From: Prevotella sp.
GTDB taxonomy: Bacteria; Bacteroidota; Bacteroidia; Bacteroidales; Bacteroidaceae
Direction: 5' to 3'
DNA: 54,608 nt
NCBI GenBank assembly: GCA_024688365.1
Contig: JAILEG010000040.1
Coordinates: forward strand, 1-54,608
Both the position numbers and the translations under genes were made by a program. The notes beneath the pieces were generated by a model, which did not search any database, was not told the DNA's origin, and was given only the letters and a program-made list of their open reading frames with translations. This document shows, in pieces, positions 15,712 through 23,449 of the stretch. How positions within the stretch are numbered: the stretch's first letter is position 1; the number at the start of each line of letters is the position of its first letter.

Positions 15712-16785
15712 TCACTTCCTCAGTGCCAGGTTGTAATTGTAATACTCCGTCTTACCCGTAATATCCTCCACTACCTCAAGGAATGGTGGGAAATTGACAT
15801 CCTCATGGTCAACGATACCCTTTGTCTCAAGTATCTGCAGGTTTGATGTAGGTTCCAAATAGGTATCAAGCTCAAAAAACTGCCCACGCCAGATGAAAGT
15901 CTTACGGATCTTATGAATGGTACAACGGTAAGGGTCAGCCTGCCGCATGAGTGATTCATACAGATTGTTGTCTATTTGCCGCTCTGTTTCCACCTGTTCA
16001 TTGCCCGACAGCGTTTTTTTCGTTGTACGCACATTGACTGAAATTCCATTCAGCGTGCGGCGCCGGAGACGCACTTCACTCCTTGGCTCTGATGTAAGAT
16101 AGGTCTGTGTTATCTCACTTTCTATAGCCCCGGGAATCTCACCAGTAAGACGGACAATATACTTTCGCTCCTCTATTACCTGCTGGGGAATCTCCAACAC
16201 ATTGGAAATTTCCTGTAACACACGGTTGATTTTTGTGTCAAAGTTCTCGTGATTGTTGATGACTCGAAGGTGTGGATGTTCCGACCATGCCTGGATAACC
16301 TTCTTATCCAGCTCGCGTGCCAACTCAAGTCCCTCAGTCCGCTCAGCATTATTAGCCGTGGTATAGAACTGCTCGGCACCATCTGCCGCACTCACAAGAT
16401 GGAGAACAGCATCATAACGGGCACGGAGTTTTTCAGAGCAAGTTCCTACTCCAGCGGTAATTTCCTGCCACATCTCAGGCTTCATGTAGGCGGAAATATC
16501 CATTGTGCCACGGTCACAGACTATTATCGTCGGTGTGTCAAGTGTCTGTGCCATACGGGTGAACTTGTCTTCCAAGGCAAGCTGTGTCTCTAACGTAGCT
16601 TTCTCACCTTCGTAAAAGAAAGCATGATTATCCGTAAGATAGTCCATACCTGCCTGGCTGAAGAGTGTCGGCACCTCAGGAATGATAAACACTTTATAGC
16701 CAAGGCTGGAGAAATGCTCAATTACCTTGACAAGGGCTGTTGTTTTTCCGGCACATGGTCCACCGGTAAGTACGATTCGTTTCAT
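15712..16785 (-). CDS. P-loop (AAA_28-type) NTPase fused to CYTH-like domain
   Basis: A 357-residue cytosolic protein. Walker A is GGPCAGKTT (residues 8-16), and IIVCDRGTMDISAYM (about 97-111) looks like the kinase Walker B/lid region, as in NadR/thymidylate-kinase-like ATPases. From about residue 192, EERKYIVRLTGEIPGAIESE and later EVRLRRRTLNG, FELDTYLEP and LQILETKG show the alternating charged strands of a CYTH/triphosphate-tunnel domain. A P-loop kinase plus CYTH architecture resembles plant TTM proteins, but the reaction is unknown. ATG 16785 is chosen because MKRIVLTGGP starts the fold. A strong terminator lies just upstream of this ATG. Confidence 0.75.
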   Translation of the reverse strand: MKRIVLTGGPCAGKTTALVKVIEHFSSLGYKVFIIPEVPTLFSQAGMDYLTDNHAFFYEGEKATLETQLALEDKFTRMAQTLDTPTIIVCDRGTMDISAYMKPEMWQEITAGVGTCSEKLRARYDAVLHLVSAADGAEQFYTTANNAERTEGLELARELDKKVIQAWSEHPHLRVINNHENFDTKINRVLQEISNVLEIPQQVIEERKYIVRLTGEIPGAIESEITQTYLTSEPRSEVRLRRRTLNGISVNVRTTKKTLSGNEQVETERQIDNNLYESLMRQADPYRCTIHKIRKTFIWRGQFFELDTYLEPTSNLQILETKGIVDHEDVNFPPFLEVVEDITGKTEYYNYNLALRK

Positions 16786-16800
16786 TATTGGAGACAACTG

Positions 16801-16832
16801 AAAAATCCCTTTCACCCGAGAGTGAAAGGGAT
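16801..16832 (-). terminator. Terminator after rplI, inside the leader of the P-loop/CYTH gene
   Basis: Perfect 11-bp arms ATCCCTTTCAC (16805-16815) and GTGAAAGGGAT (16822-16832) with a 6-nt loop, followed on the minus strand by TTTT. The next ATG is only 16 nt further on (16785), so the downstream gene depends on read-through or on a start site upstream of the hairpin. Confidence 0.8.
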
Positions 16833-16878
16833 AATTATCTAACATACTGCTTTACAGTGCAAAATGTCTTTCGTAAGA

Positions 16879-17406
16879 TTACTCAGCTGCAGGAGCATCT
16901 TCCTCAGCAACAGGAGCATCAACAGGCTGCTCTGCCGGAGCCTCCTCAACTACAGGGGCTGGCTGGTTTTCTGCAACAACCGTTACAGGAATCTTAACCT
17001 CAACCTCCTTGTGGAAGTGTACGGTAGCCTCAGATGAGCCGACCTTCTTGATGTCGTGCATCGTGATGATCTTGCGGTCAATCTCAATACCACGCTTAGC
17101 AAGCTCTTCAGCTACTGTAGCTGCATTGACTGAGCCATAAGTTACTCCAGTTGCGGAAACCTTAGCCTCAATAACCAGCTCTACACCTTCCAGCTGAGCT
17201 GCTTTCTTCTCAGCCTCAGCCTTGAGAGCTGCAAGCTTGGAAGCCTGCTGCTTCAAGGTCTCTGCCAGCTGCTTCTTTGCAGATGGAGAGGCGATGATAC
17301 CCTTGCCTGTTGGAATAAGGTAATTGCGGCCGTAACCGTTCTTAACGTTAACGATATCGTTCTTGTATCCAAGTCCGATAATATCTTCTTTCAGTATAAT
17401 TTCCAT
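16879..17406 (-). CDS. rplI: 50S ribosomal protein bL9 with extended acidic tail
   Basis: A 175-residue L9. The N-terminal domain MEIILKEDIIGLGYKNDIVN plus VKNGYGRNYLIPTGKGI binds 23S rRNA, the long connecting helix spans about 42-75 (KKQLAETLKQQASKLAALKA) and the C-terminal domain ends near residue 147. A further 28 or so residues rich in Pro, Ala, Val and Glu (PAPVVEEAPAEQPVDAPV) extend beyond the usual 148-150-residue protein. Third gene of the rpsF-rpsR-rplI operon, 16 nt after rpsR. The terminator at 16801-16832 follows. Confidence 0.96.
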   Translation of the reverse strand: MEIILKEDIIGLGYKNDIVNVKNGYGRNYLIPTGKGIIASPSAKKQLAETLKQQASKLAALKAEAEKKAAQLEGVELVIEAKVSATGVTYGSVNAATVAEELAKRGIEIDRKIITMHDIKKVGSSEATVHFHKEVEVKIPVTVVAENQPAPVVEEAPAEQPVDAPVAEEDAPAAE

Positions 17407-17422
17407 CTATTGCCCTCCTTTT

Positions 17423-17692
17423 TTACTTCATCAAATCAGTTACGTAAGGAAGCAGTGCAATCTGACGGGCACGCTTGACAGCCTGTGCCACACGACGCTG
17501 ATACTTCAGAGAAGTACCCGTAATACGACGAGGGAGAATCTTACCCTGCTCGTTGAGGAACTTCTTGAGGAACTCACCATCCTTATAGTCGATGTACTTA
17601 ATTCCGCTCTTCTTGAAACGGCAATACTTCTTCTTCTTCGTATCAATAGAAGGAGCGGTCAAATAACGGATTTCTGATTTCTGCTCTGCCAT
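17423..17692 (-). CDS. rpsR: 30S ribosomal protein bS18
   Basis: An 89-residue small-subunit protein with the family motifs [20 protein letters not shown] and [20 protein letters not shown] followed by [14 protein letters not shown]. It sits on the 30S platform beside bS6. In Bacteroidetes ribosomes bS18, bS6 and bS21 are reported to hold the anti-Shine-Dalgarno tail, which fits the weak Shine-Dalgarno signals in this window. It starts 2 nt after rpsF. Confidence 0.97.
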   Translation of the reverse strand: MAEQKSEIRYLTAPSIDTKKKKYCRFKKSGIKYIDYKDGEFLKKFLNEQGKILPRRITGTSLKYQRRVAQAVKRARQIALLPYVTDLMK

Positions 17693-17694
17693 GA

Positions 17695-18039
17695 TTAAGC
17701 CTCCTTTTTAGCTGCCCATTTAGCACGACGCTTCTCAGCATAAGCTGCAGAGTACTTGTCCTGCTTAACAGTGATGTAACGAATTACCTTCTCGTCGCGG
17801 CGGAAGCCGGTCTCGAGGGTGTTGATAACTGACGGCTCTGCATTGAACTCAATCAGAGCATAGAAGCCTGATGATTTTTTCTGAATGTTGTAAGCCAACT
17901 TCTTCAGACCCCAGATCTCCTCGTTCAAGATCTCAGCACCGTTATCGGTGAGCAGTGTCTTGAATTTAGCGACCGTTTCCTTCATCTGTTCGTCAGACAA
18001 AACGGGAGTCAAAATGAAAACGGTTTCGTATTGATTCAT
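17695..18039 (-). CDS. rpsF: 30S ribosomal protein bS6
   Basis: A 114-residue protein with the bS6 pattern [40 protein letters not shown] and [11 protein letters not shown]. It partners bS18 on the 30S platform. First gene of rpsF-rpsR-rplI, with a promoter box at 18096-18103 and a leader of about 50 nt. The C-terminus is basic ([12 protein letters not shown]) rather than acidic. Confidence 0.97.
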   Translation of the reverse strand: MNQYETVFILTPVLSDEQMKETVAKFKTLLTDNGAEILNEEIWGLKKLAYNIQKKSSGFYALIEFNAEPSVINTLETGFRRDEKVIRYITVKQDKYSAAYAEKRRAKWAAKKEA

Positions 18040-18095
18040 ACTACTTAAAATATAAATTGTGAATTAATTTACACCTGCTTGCGCAAAATGCGGTG

Positions 18096-18103
18096 CAAAA
18101 GTA
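18096..18103 (-). promoter_or_regulatory. -7 box TActTTTG for the rpsF operon
   Basis: The reverse strand reads TACTTTTGCACC, 56 nt before the rpsF ATG. It is divergent from an identical box at 18137-18144. Confidence 0.65.
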
Positions 18104-18136
18104 CAGCTTTTTATGCAACTGACCAAATATTTTTAG

Positions 18137-18144
18137 TACTTTTG
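18137..18144 (+). promoter_or_regulatory. -7 box TActTTTG for the 53-residue membrane protein
   Basis: TACTTTTGCGCC lies 31 nt before ATG 18176. A promoter here with no longer downstream gene on this strand supports expression of the small frame. Confidence 0.6.
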
Positions 18145-18175
18145 CGCCCACATACTGCACATTTACACTTTTTGT

Positions 18176-18337
18176 ATGAAGAGACATATCAAACACTTAG
18201 GAATCTTATCCATCATAACAGGGCTTCTCCTGTTTACGCTCCATGTCATCATCAGCTTCCAAGGCAATGCCCTGCTCTTCACCGGACTGATCCTGGTGAT
18301 TGGCGGTGTGGTGACTTTCGTTAAGGGCGAGAAATAA
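18176..18337 (+). CDS. 53-residue small membrane protein
   Basis: The frame ATG 18176 to TAA 18337 encodes MKRHIKHLGILSIITGLLLF followed by TLHVIISFQGNALLFTGLIL and VIGGVVTFVKGEK. Two hydrophobic helices (about 8-27 and 32-49) are joined by a short polar loop, with basic residues at the N-terminus, so an inner-membrane hairpin is likely. A good promoter box lies 31 nt upstream and the gene fills the gap between rpsF and the rprY terminus. Function unknown; it is too short for usual gene-length cut-offs. Confidence 0.75.
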   Translation: MKRHIKHLGILSIITGLLLFTLHVIISFQGNALLFTGLILVIGGVVTFVKGEK

Positions 18338-18442
18338 TCTTTCCAAAAGGGTGGAGAGACAAAAACCAGCCCCTCTTACAACGAGCCAGCCCCTCGGTCT
18401 ATTCCAAGGGGCAGCCACTTCCTTCTTCGAGCGGGGCTGCGC

Positions 18443-19156
18443 TTACTCCTCCTCAGGCACGATGAGCTTATATCCCTTACCGTGGATGTTGATAATCTCT
18501 ATTCTGTTGTCGGCCTTGAGATGCTTACGCAGCTTCGTGATGTAGACATCCATAGAGCGCGCATTGAAATAGTTGTCATCCATCCAGATAGTCTTCAGGG
18601 CATAGTCACGCTGCAGAATCTCATTGAAGTGGGCACAGAGCAGGGCAAGCAGCTCGTTTTCCTTTGTGGTCAGCTTGGTTGCCTTCTCAGGGTCATTATC
18701 AAGTGTCAGCAACTGCTTCTGCGTGTCAAAGGTGAAGCGCCCAATATGATACAAGGTTGACTCCTTAGTCTTCTTGCCTCTTACACGACGGAGGATAGCC
18801 TCAATGCGGAACACCAGTTCTTCCATAGAGAAGGGCTTGGTGATGTAATCATCAGCACCTATCTTGAAGCCCTCCAGGATATCCTCCTTCAGCTGCTTGG
18901 CGGTGAGGAAGATGATAGGAATCTCGGCATTGGCCTGGCGGATTTCCTGTGCAAGGGTGAATCCATCCTTCTTGGGCATCATCACGTCGAGCACACAGAT
19001 GTCATACTTGTTTTTCAAGAAAGCACGGTAGCCCACCTCGCCGTCTGGGCAGAGGTCAGCCTGATAGCCCTTTGCCTGCAGGTACTCACTCAACAGCGTT
19101 CCAAGGTTCTCGTCATCTTCACACAAAAGAATTTTCAGTTTATCTTCCATATCCAT
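18443..19156 (-). CDS. rprY: OmpR/PhoB-family response regulator, RprY-like
   Basis: A 237-residue two-component regulator. The receiver domain has the acidic pair in LLCEDDENLG, the phospho-acceptor Asp in CVLDVMMPKKDGF (about 55) and the switch Lys in PIIFLTAK. The winged-helix DNA-binding domain follows from about residue 135 (LTTKENELLALL, NARSMDVYITKLRKHL, INIHGKGYKLIVP). The sequence closely recalls Bacteroides RprY, partner of RprX. It lies 93 nt after the kinase gene and is probably cotranscribed. The start may be 19156 or 19150 (MEDKL). Confidence 0.9.
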   Translation of the reverse strand: MDMEDKLKILLCEDDENLGTLLSEYLQAKGYQADLCPDGEVGYRAFLKNKYDICVLDVMMPKKDGFTLAQEIRQANAEIPIIFLTAKQLKEDILEGFKIGADDYITKPFSMEELVFRIEAILRRVRGKKTKESTLYHIGRFTFDTQKQLLTLDNDPEKATKLTTKENELLALLCAHFNEILQRDYALKTIWMDDNYFNARSMDVYITKLRKHLKADNRIEIINIHGKGYKLIVPEEE

Positions 19157-19249
19157 AAATAATTAAATTGTTAATTTCCGTTCTTATATCACTCTGCATC
19201 ACAAGTGATGCCCTTACTTATTGCTTTGTCTTATGTTGAGATTCCCCTA

Positions 19250-20800
19250 TCAGGCATCCTCATCACGGATAACAGGGAGCTTGATGATGAACTTCGTCCC
19301 CTTTCCATATTCACTCAGCACCTTTATCTCACCATCGTGCAAGTCGACCATCCGCTTGACATAAGCCAGCCCAAGCCCGAAACCTTTCACATCATGTCGG
19401 TTGCCCGTGTGTACACGATAGAACTTCTCAAAGATTTTTTTAAGATTCTCCTTTTTGATACCCTGCCCCGTATCACGGATTGACAGATAAAGATGGTCGT
19501 TCGTGTTCCACGTCTTCAGATAAACGTCCAACGGTTCCTCCGGCTTGGCATACTTGACAGCATTGTCCAGCAGGTTGAAGATAACGTTCTGGAAGTGCAT
19601 CTCATCTACATACATTGTGGAATCAACTGCCTCTATATCCGTATAGACCTTTCCACCCGTATGTTCCACACGCAAGGTAAAGGAATGGGCAATGGTCTCG
19701 ACCATCTCATTCAAATCAGTATATTTCTTTTTCAGCACAGCCTTCTTGCGGTCATACATACTCATCTGCAACACCTTCTCCACCAGGAAACGCAGGCGTT
19801 TCGACTCGTCATTGATGACTCCCCCAAGATGCTCCACCATCTTCGGTGTCTTGGTCAGACTCTTGTCATTCATCATCTGGGCTGCCAGGGAGATACTTGC
19901 TATCGGCGTTTTCAACTCATGCGTCATGTTGTTGATAAAATCATTCTTTATCTCGCTGTACCGCTTCTGGCGGAAGATAATGACGATCGTGAAGATGAAT
20001 GTTACCAGCAGCACAAACGTGAAGATGATGGACGGAATCATAAAGCGGACACTGGAGAAAATATAGTTATTCATCTCCGGGAAATGGACCTTGACAACCC
20101 CCATTCTGTTAACCGGGTCATTACGGAAAAGAACCTGTGAATAGGTGTTCTCCTCACCGTCACTCACGTAGTCGGGACAGCGATACACCTCACGCCCGTC
20201 TTGTGTCGTCACAGTGAAATGATAGGGGATGTTGATACCATTATTCATCATTTCCGCCTTCAGATCCTGGTCAAGCAGCTTGAAATTGATACGCTCACGC
20301 AACGGCTTATCTGAAGCAGAGTAAAGTATGTTGTAGACAACCTCCTCAAGCATGGCCTTCTGATAGACATAACGGTTACGTACAATTTCCTGCATGTTCC
20401 GCTTTGTGGCTGACAGTGAGCTGCTGTCGCTGCGCAGAATCATGGCCTTTGGAGTCATGGCAGGTTTCGACTGTAGCAGCTTTGCCTCAAAAGACGTATA
20501 TGCCTCACCCTGGTTATCAGTCGCGGGTGCCTGATGTGCAGGAGCCGACGAGTCTTTCTCTGCCGCATGTTGCCTTTGCTCCTTACGTTCCTTCTTATTG
20601 ACATCATCTTCCAGATAGCGGAGTGTCTCGTTCAGCTCCATATTACGGGAGGCCTGATAAAGCGCACGGTTGACTGACTCATCAAACTGCTCCTTCTTCA
20701 TCTCCGCCATCTCCTCAATATAATTGAGTTGGAGCAGGAGCAAGCCAAGGAACGAGAGCCCCATGATTACCGCTATGGTCCAAATTGTTTTCTTTTTCAT
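19250..20800 (-). CDS. rprX: Sensor histidine kinase, RprX-like
   Basis: A 516-residue membrane kinase. TM1 is about residues 6-25 (IWTIAVIMGLSFLGLLLLQL), then a periplasmic sensor region of about 220 residues, and TM2 near 255-277 (IIFTFVLLVTFIFTIVIIF). The H box is NNMTHELKTPIASISLAAQ, followed by the N box VIFNLLDNAVKYA, G1 RDTGQGI and G2 GFGLGLAYVK. It phosphorylates the adjacent regulator. The signal is unknown. An upstream ATG at 20854 would leave only a 17-nt gap from the promoter box; MKKKTIW at 20800 gives a normal N-terminus. Confidence 0.9.
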   Translation of the reverse strand: MKKKTIWTIAVIMGLSFLGLLLLQLNYIEEMAEMKKEQFDESVNRALYQASRNMELNETLRYLEDDVNKKERKEQRQHAAEKDSSAPAHQAPATDNQGEAYTSFEAKLLQSKPAMTPKAMILRSDSSSLSATKRNMQEIVRNRYVYQKAMLEEVVYNILYSASDKPLRERINFKLLDQDLKAEMMNNGINIPYHFTVTTQDGREVYRCPDYVSDGEENTYSQVLFRNDPVNRMGVVKVHFPEMNNYIFSSVRFMIPSIIFTFVLLVTFIFTIVIIFRQKRYSEIKNDFINNMTHELKTPIASISLAAQMMNDKSLTKTPKMVEHLGGVINDESKRLRFLVEKVLQMSMYDRKKAVLKKKYTDLNEMVETIAHSFTLRVEHTGGKVYTDIEAVDSTMYVDEMHFQNVIFNLLDNAVKYAKPEEPLDVYLKTWNTNDHLYLSIRDTGQGIKKENLKKIFEKFYRVHTGNRHDVKGFGLGLAYVKRMVDLHDGEIKVLSEYGKGTKFIIKLPVIRDEDA

Positions 20801-20871
20801 TACCCGCTGTTTATATCCTTCAGAGTCCACAGCATGAATACCGTGAATCCTCATTTTACATTCATTGAGAG

Positions 20872-20879
20872 CAAAGATA
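20872..20879 (-). promoter_or_regulatory. -7 box TAtcTTTG for rprXY
   Basis: The reverse strand reads TATCTTTGCTCT, about 70 nt before the rprX ATG at 20800. It follows a very A/T-rich stretch (20881-20990). Confidence 0.6.
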
Positions 20880-21006
20880 GAAATTTCTTAATATATTAAC
20901 ACGAGAAAGTTAATTAAAGAACTTATTTTTACATCAATTAACTAATTAATATTATAATAATTAATTATAATCAACTACAATCAAAATCATCCCACACTAC
21001 ACAACC

Positions 21007-21050
21007 AAAAGGGCAGCCACCCTGCATCGGCTGATGCGTAGTGGCTGCTC
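21007..21050 (-). terminator. Terminator after the EF-G2-like gene
   Basis: GCAGCCAC (21013-21020) pairs with GTGGCTGC (21041-21048) and an inner CATC/GATG stem stacks within the loop. The minus strand continues with CCCTTTT. Confidence 0.7.
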
Positions 21051-21083
21051 CCGTTCATAATTATCAACTACTGATACTCTTTT

Positions 21084-23246
21084 TTATTCTTCCTCTTCTT
21101 TCATCTCTGTCTCATGCTCGGCTATGAGCTTCTGCTGAATATCATTTGGAACAAGCTCGTAGCTGGCGAACTTCGTGGTGAAGCTGGCACGTCCGCCAGT
21201 AAGGGAACTGAGAGATATACTGTAGTTGGAAAGTTCCTTCAAAGGAATCTTTGCCTGCAGTTTTTGGTAGCCAGCCTCCGAGTCCATACCCATTATCATG
21301 GCACGTCGTCCCTGCAGGTCGCTCATCACGTCACCCATATAGTCGCCCGGTACGAAGACTTCCAGATCATAGATAGGTTCAAGAATCTTCGGTCCCGCAG
21401 CCTTGAAAGCATCAGAGAAGGCATGGCGGGCTGCTAATGTGAAGGAAAGCTCATTGGAATCCACCGGGTGCATCTTTCCGTCATAGACAATCACGCGCAC
21501 GTCACGCGCATAACTGCCCGTAAGCGGACCACGCTCCATGCAATCCATGACACCCTTCAATATGGCAGGCATAAAGCGGGCATCAATGGCACCGCCGACA
21601 ACTGAGTTAATGAATACAAGTTTGCCACCCCACGGGAGGTCACGCTCCTCGCGTCCCTTGATGTTCATCTTGAACTCCTGACCGTTGAACTTATACGTCG
21701 TAGGATCAGGCATGCCCTCAGCATACGGTTCCACTATCAGGTGAACCTCTCCGAACTGGCCAGCTCCACCACTCTGTTTCTTATGGCGATACTCAGCCTT
21801 AGACTGTTTCGTAATCGTCTCACGGTAAGGAATCTTAGGTTCCTTGAAAGTAACCTGCAATTTCTCATTGTTCTCCAGACGCCATTTCAGCGTACGCAGA
21901 TGGAACTCTCCCTGCCCATGCACAATGGTCTGCTTCAACTCCTTGCTCTGCTCCACAACCCACGTTGGGTCTTCCTGCCGCATCTTCAGCAAGGCAGCCA
22001 TGAGCTTCTCTGTCTCCTGTGAGCTTTTCGCCTCAATAGCACGGGAATACTTCGAGTTAGGATATTTGATGAAGTCGAACCTTTGGTCGGCTTCCTTTCC
22101 GTTCAGCGTGTTGCCCGTCTTCACGTCCTTCAGTTTCACCGTGCAGCCAAGGTCACCTGCATTAAGCTGGTCAACGGGGATGCGGTTGGCACCTGCGCAG
22201 GCATAAATCTGTCCCATACGTTCCTTTGACCCACGGTCCGAATTGGTGAGGTCGTCACCTGCCTTCACGCTTCCGCTCATCACCTTGAAGTAACTTACCT
22301 CCCCGATGTGCGGCTCCATACCTGTCTTGAAGAAGTAAAGCGACTCCGGACCATTGCTGGCAGGTGCGACCTCCTCTCCACGGGTATTGTGTATCTTCGG
22401 CATCTCGTCAACAAAAGGAACAACATTGCCCAGGAACTCCATCAGGCGGCGCACACCCATATCCTTACCAGCGCACACGCAGAAGACAGGGAAGATGGAA
22501 CGGGTCACAAGCCCCTTGCGGATTCCCTCACGCAGCTCGTCCTCAGAGAGGGTCTCCTCCTCAAAGAACTTCTCCATCAAGCCCTCGTCATTCTCCGCAG
22601 CAGCCTCAACGAGTGCCTTGTGCAGTTCCAGAGCCTTATCCATCTGGTCAGCCGGAATATCCTCAATCACAGGCTCACCACCTTCCGGCTTCCAGCTGTA
22701 CTTCTTCATCAACAGCACATCAATCAGGCTGTTGAAGCCCGCACCCGTCTCAACAGGGTACTGTACTGGCACACACTTTGAGCCATAGATGTCCTGCATG
22801 CTGGCAATGAGGTTGTCAAAGTCGCACTTGTCAGAGTCAAGCTGGTTGACAAGGAAGATAACCGGCTTCTTGAGCTTCTCGGTATAGCGGAAGTTATTCT
22901 GTGTTCCCACCTCGGGACCGTACTGACCATTGATGAGGATTACTGCCTCATCAGTCACGTTCAGGGCCGTGATGGCTCCGCCAACGAAGTCGTCACTGCC
23001 CGGACAGTCAATGATGTTCAGTTTCTTGTTGTTCCACTCAACATGGAACACCGTTGGAAACACAGAATAGCCATACTCCTGCTCTACCGGGAAATAATCG
23101 CTGACGGTGTTCTTACCCTCAACCGTACCACGGCGCTTGATGATACCAGCTTCAAATAACATACTTTCGGCAAGAGTAGTCTTGCCGCTACCCGCACTGC
23201 CAACCAAGGCAATGTTCTTGATCTCGTTTGTCTGATACACTCGCAT
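21084..23246 (-). CDS. Elongation factor G paralogue, EF-G2-like with altered GTPase motifs
   Basis: A 720-residue EF-G-like translation factor with all five domains by length. The G1 loop is GSAGSGKTT (16-24). Switch I reads EQEYGYSVFPT where EF-G has EQERGITI. G3 is DCPGSDDF (80-87), where EF-G has DTPGHVDF, so the catalytic His is Ser84. G4 is NQLD (134-137) in place of NKMD. This pattern fits the Bacteroides EF-G2 paralogue described as lacking GTPase activity and needed when carbon is scarce. It is not beside str-operon genes, so it is not the housekeeping fusA. No clear promoter box was found in the gap upstream. Regulation by a Cur-type activator is inference only. Confidence 0.85.
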   Translation of the reverse strand: MRVYQTNEIKNIALVGSAGSGKTTLAESMLFEAGIIKRRGTVEGKNTVSDYFPVEQEYGYSVFPTVFHVEWNNKKLNIIDCPGSDDFVGGAITALNVTDEAVILINGQYGPEVGTQNNFRYTEKLKKPVIFLVNQLDSDKCDFDNLIASMQDIYGSKCVPVQYPVETGAGFNSLIDVLLMKKYSWKPEGGEPVIEDIPADQMDKALELHKALVEAAAENDEGLMEKFFEEETLSEDELREGIRKGLVTRSIFPVFCVCAGKDMGVRRLMEFLGNVVPFVDEMPKIHNTRGEEVAPASNGPESLYFFKTGMEPHIGEVSYFKVMSGSVKAGDDLTNSDRGSKERMGQIYACAGANRIPVDQLNAGDLGCTVKLKDVKTGNTLNGKEADQRFDFIKYPNSKYSRAIEAKSSQETEKLMAALLKMRQEDPTWVVEQSKELKQTIVHGQGEFHLRTLKWRLENNEKLQVTFKEPKIPYRETITKQSKAEYRHKKQSGGAGQFGEVHLIVEPYAEGMPDPTTYKFNGQEFKMNIKGREERDLPWGGKLVFINSVVGGAIDARFMPAILKGVMDCMERGPLTGSYARDVRVIVYDGKMHPVDSNELSFTLAARHAFSDAFKAAGPKILEPIYDLEVFVPGDYMGDVMSDLQGRRAMIMGMDSEAGYQKLQAKIPLKELSNYSISLSSLTGGRASFTTKFASYELVPNDIQQKLIAEHETEMKEEEE

Positions 23247-23394
23247 ATCTGATAGATTTAAGCTGTTAGTAATAAATTGTTTTCATTCATGGTGACAAGC
23301 CGAGGCTCATCATTTCAGCCGTCTAAGTTAGACATTTTCAATGAGAGTGCCAAAAGTTTTTACAGGAAAGGGGCTATCTTTTAAAACTTATTAG

Positions 23395-23402
23395 TATATT
23401 TG
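23395..23402 (+). promoter_or_regulatory. -7 box TAtaTTTG for hemW
   Basis: TATATTTGCAAT, 48 nt before the hemW ATG. Confidence 0.55.
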
Positions 23403-23449
23403 CAATACTTCTTACAGTACATACATTATATATACGATATTCGTGAATC

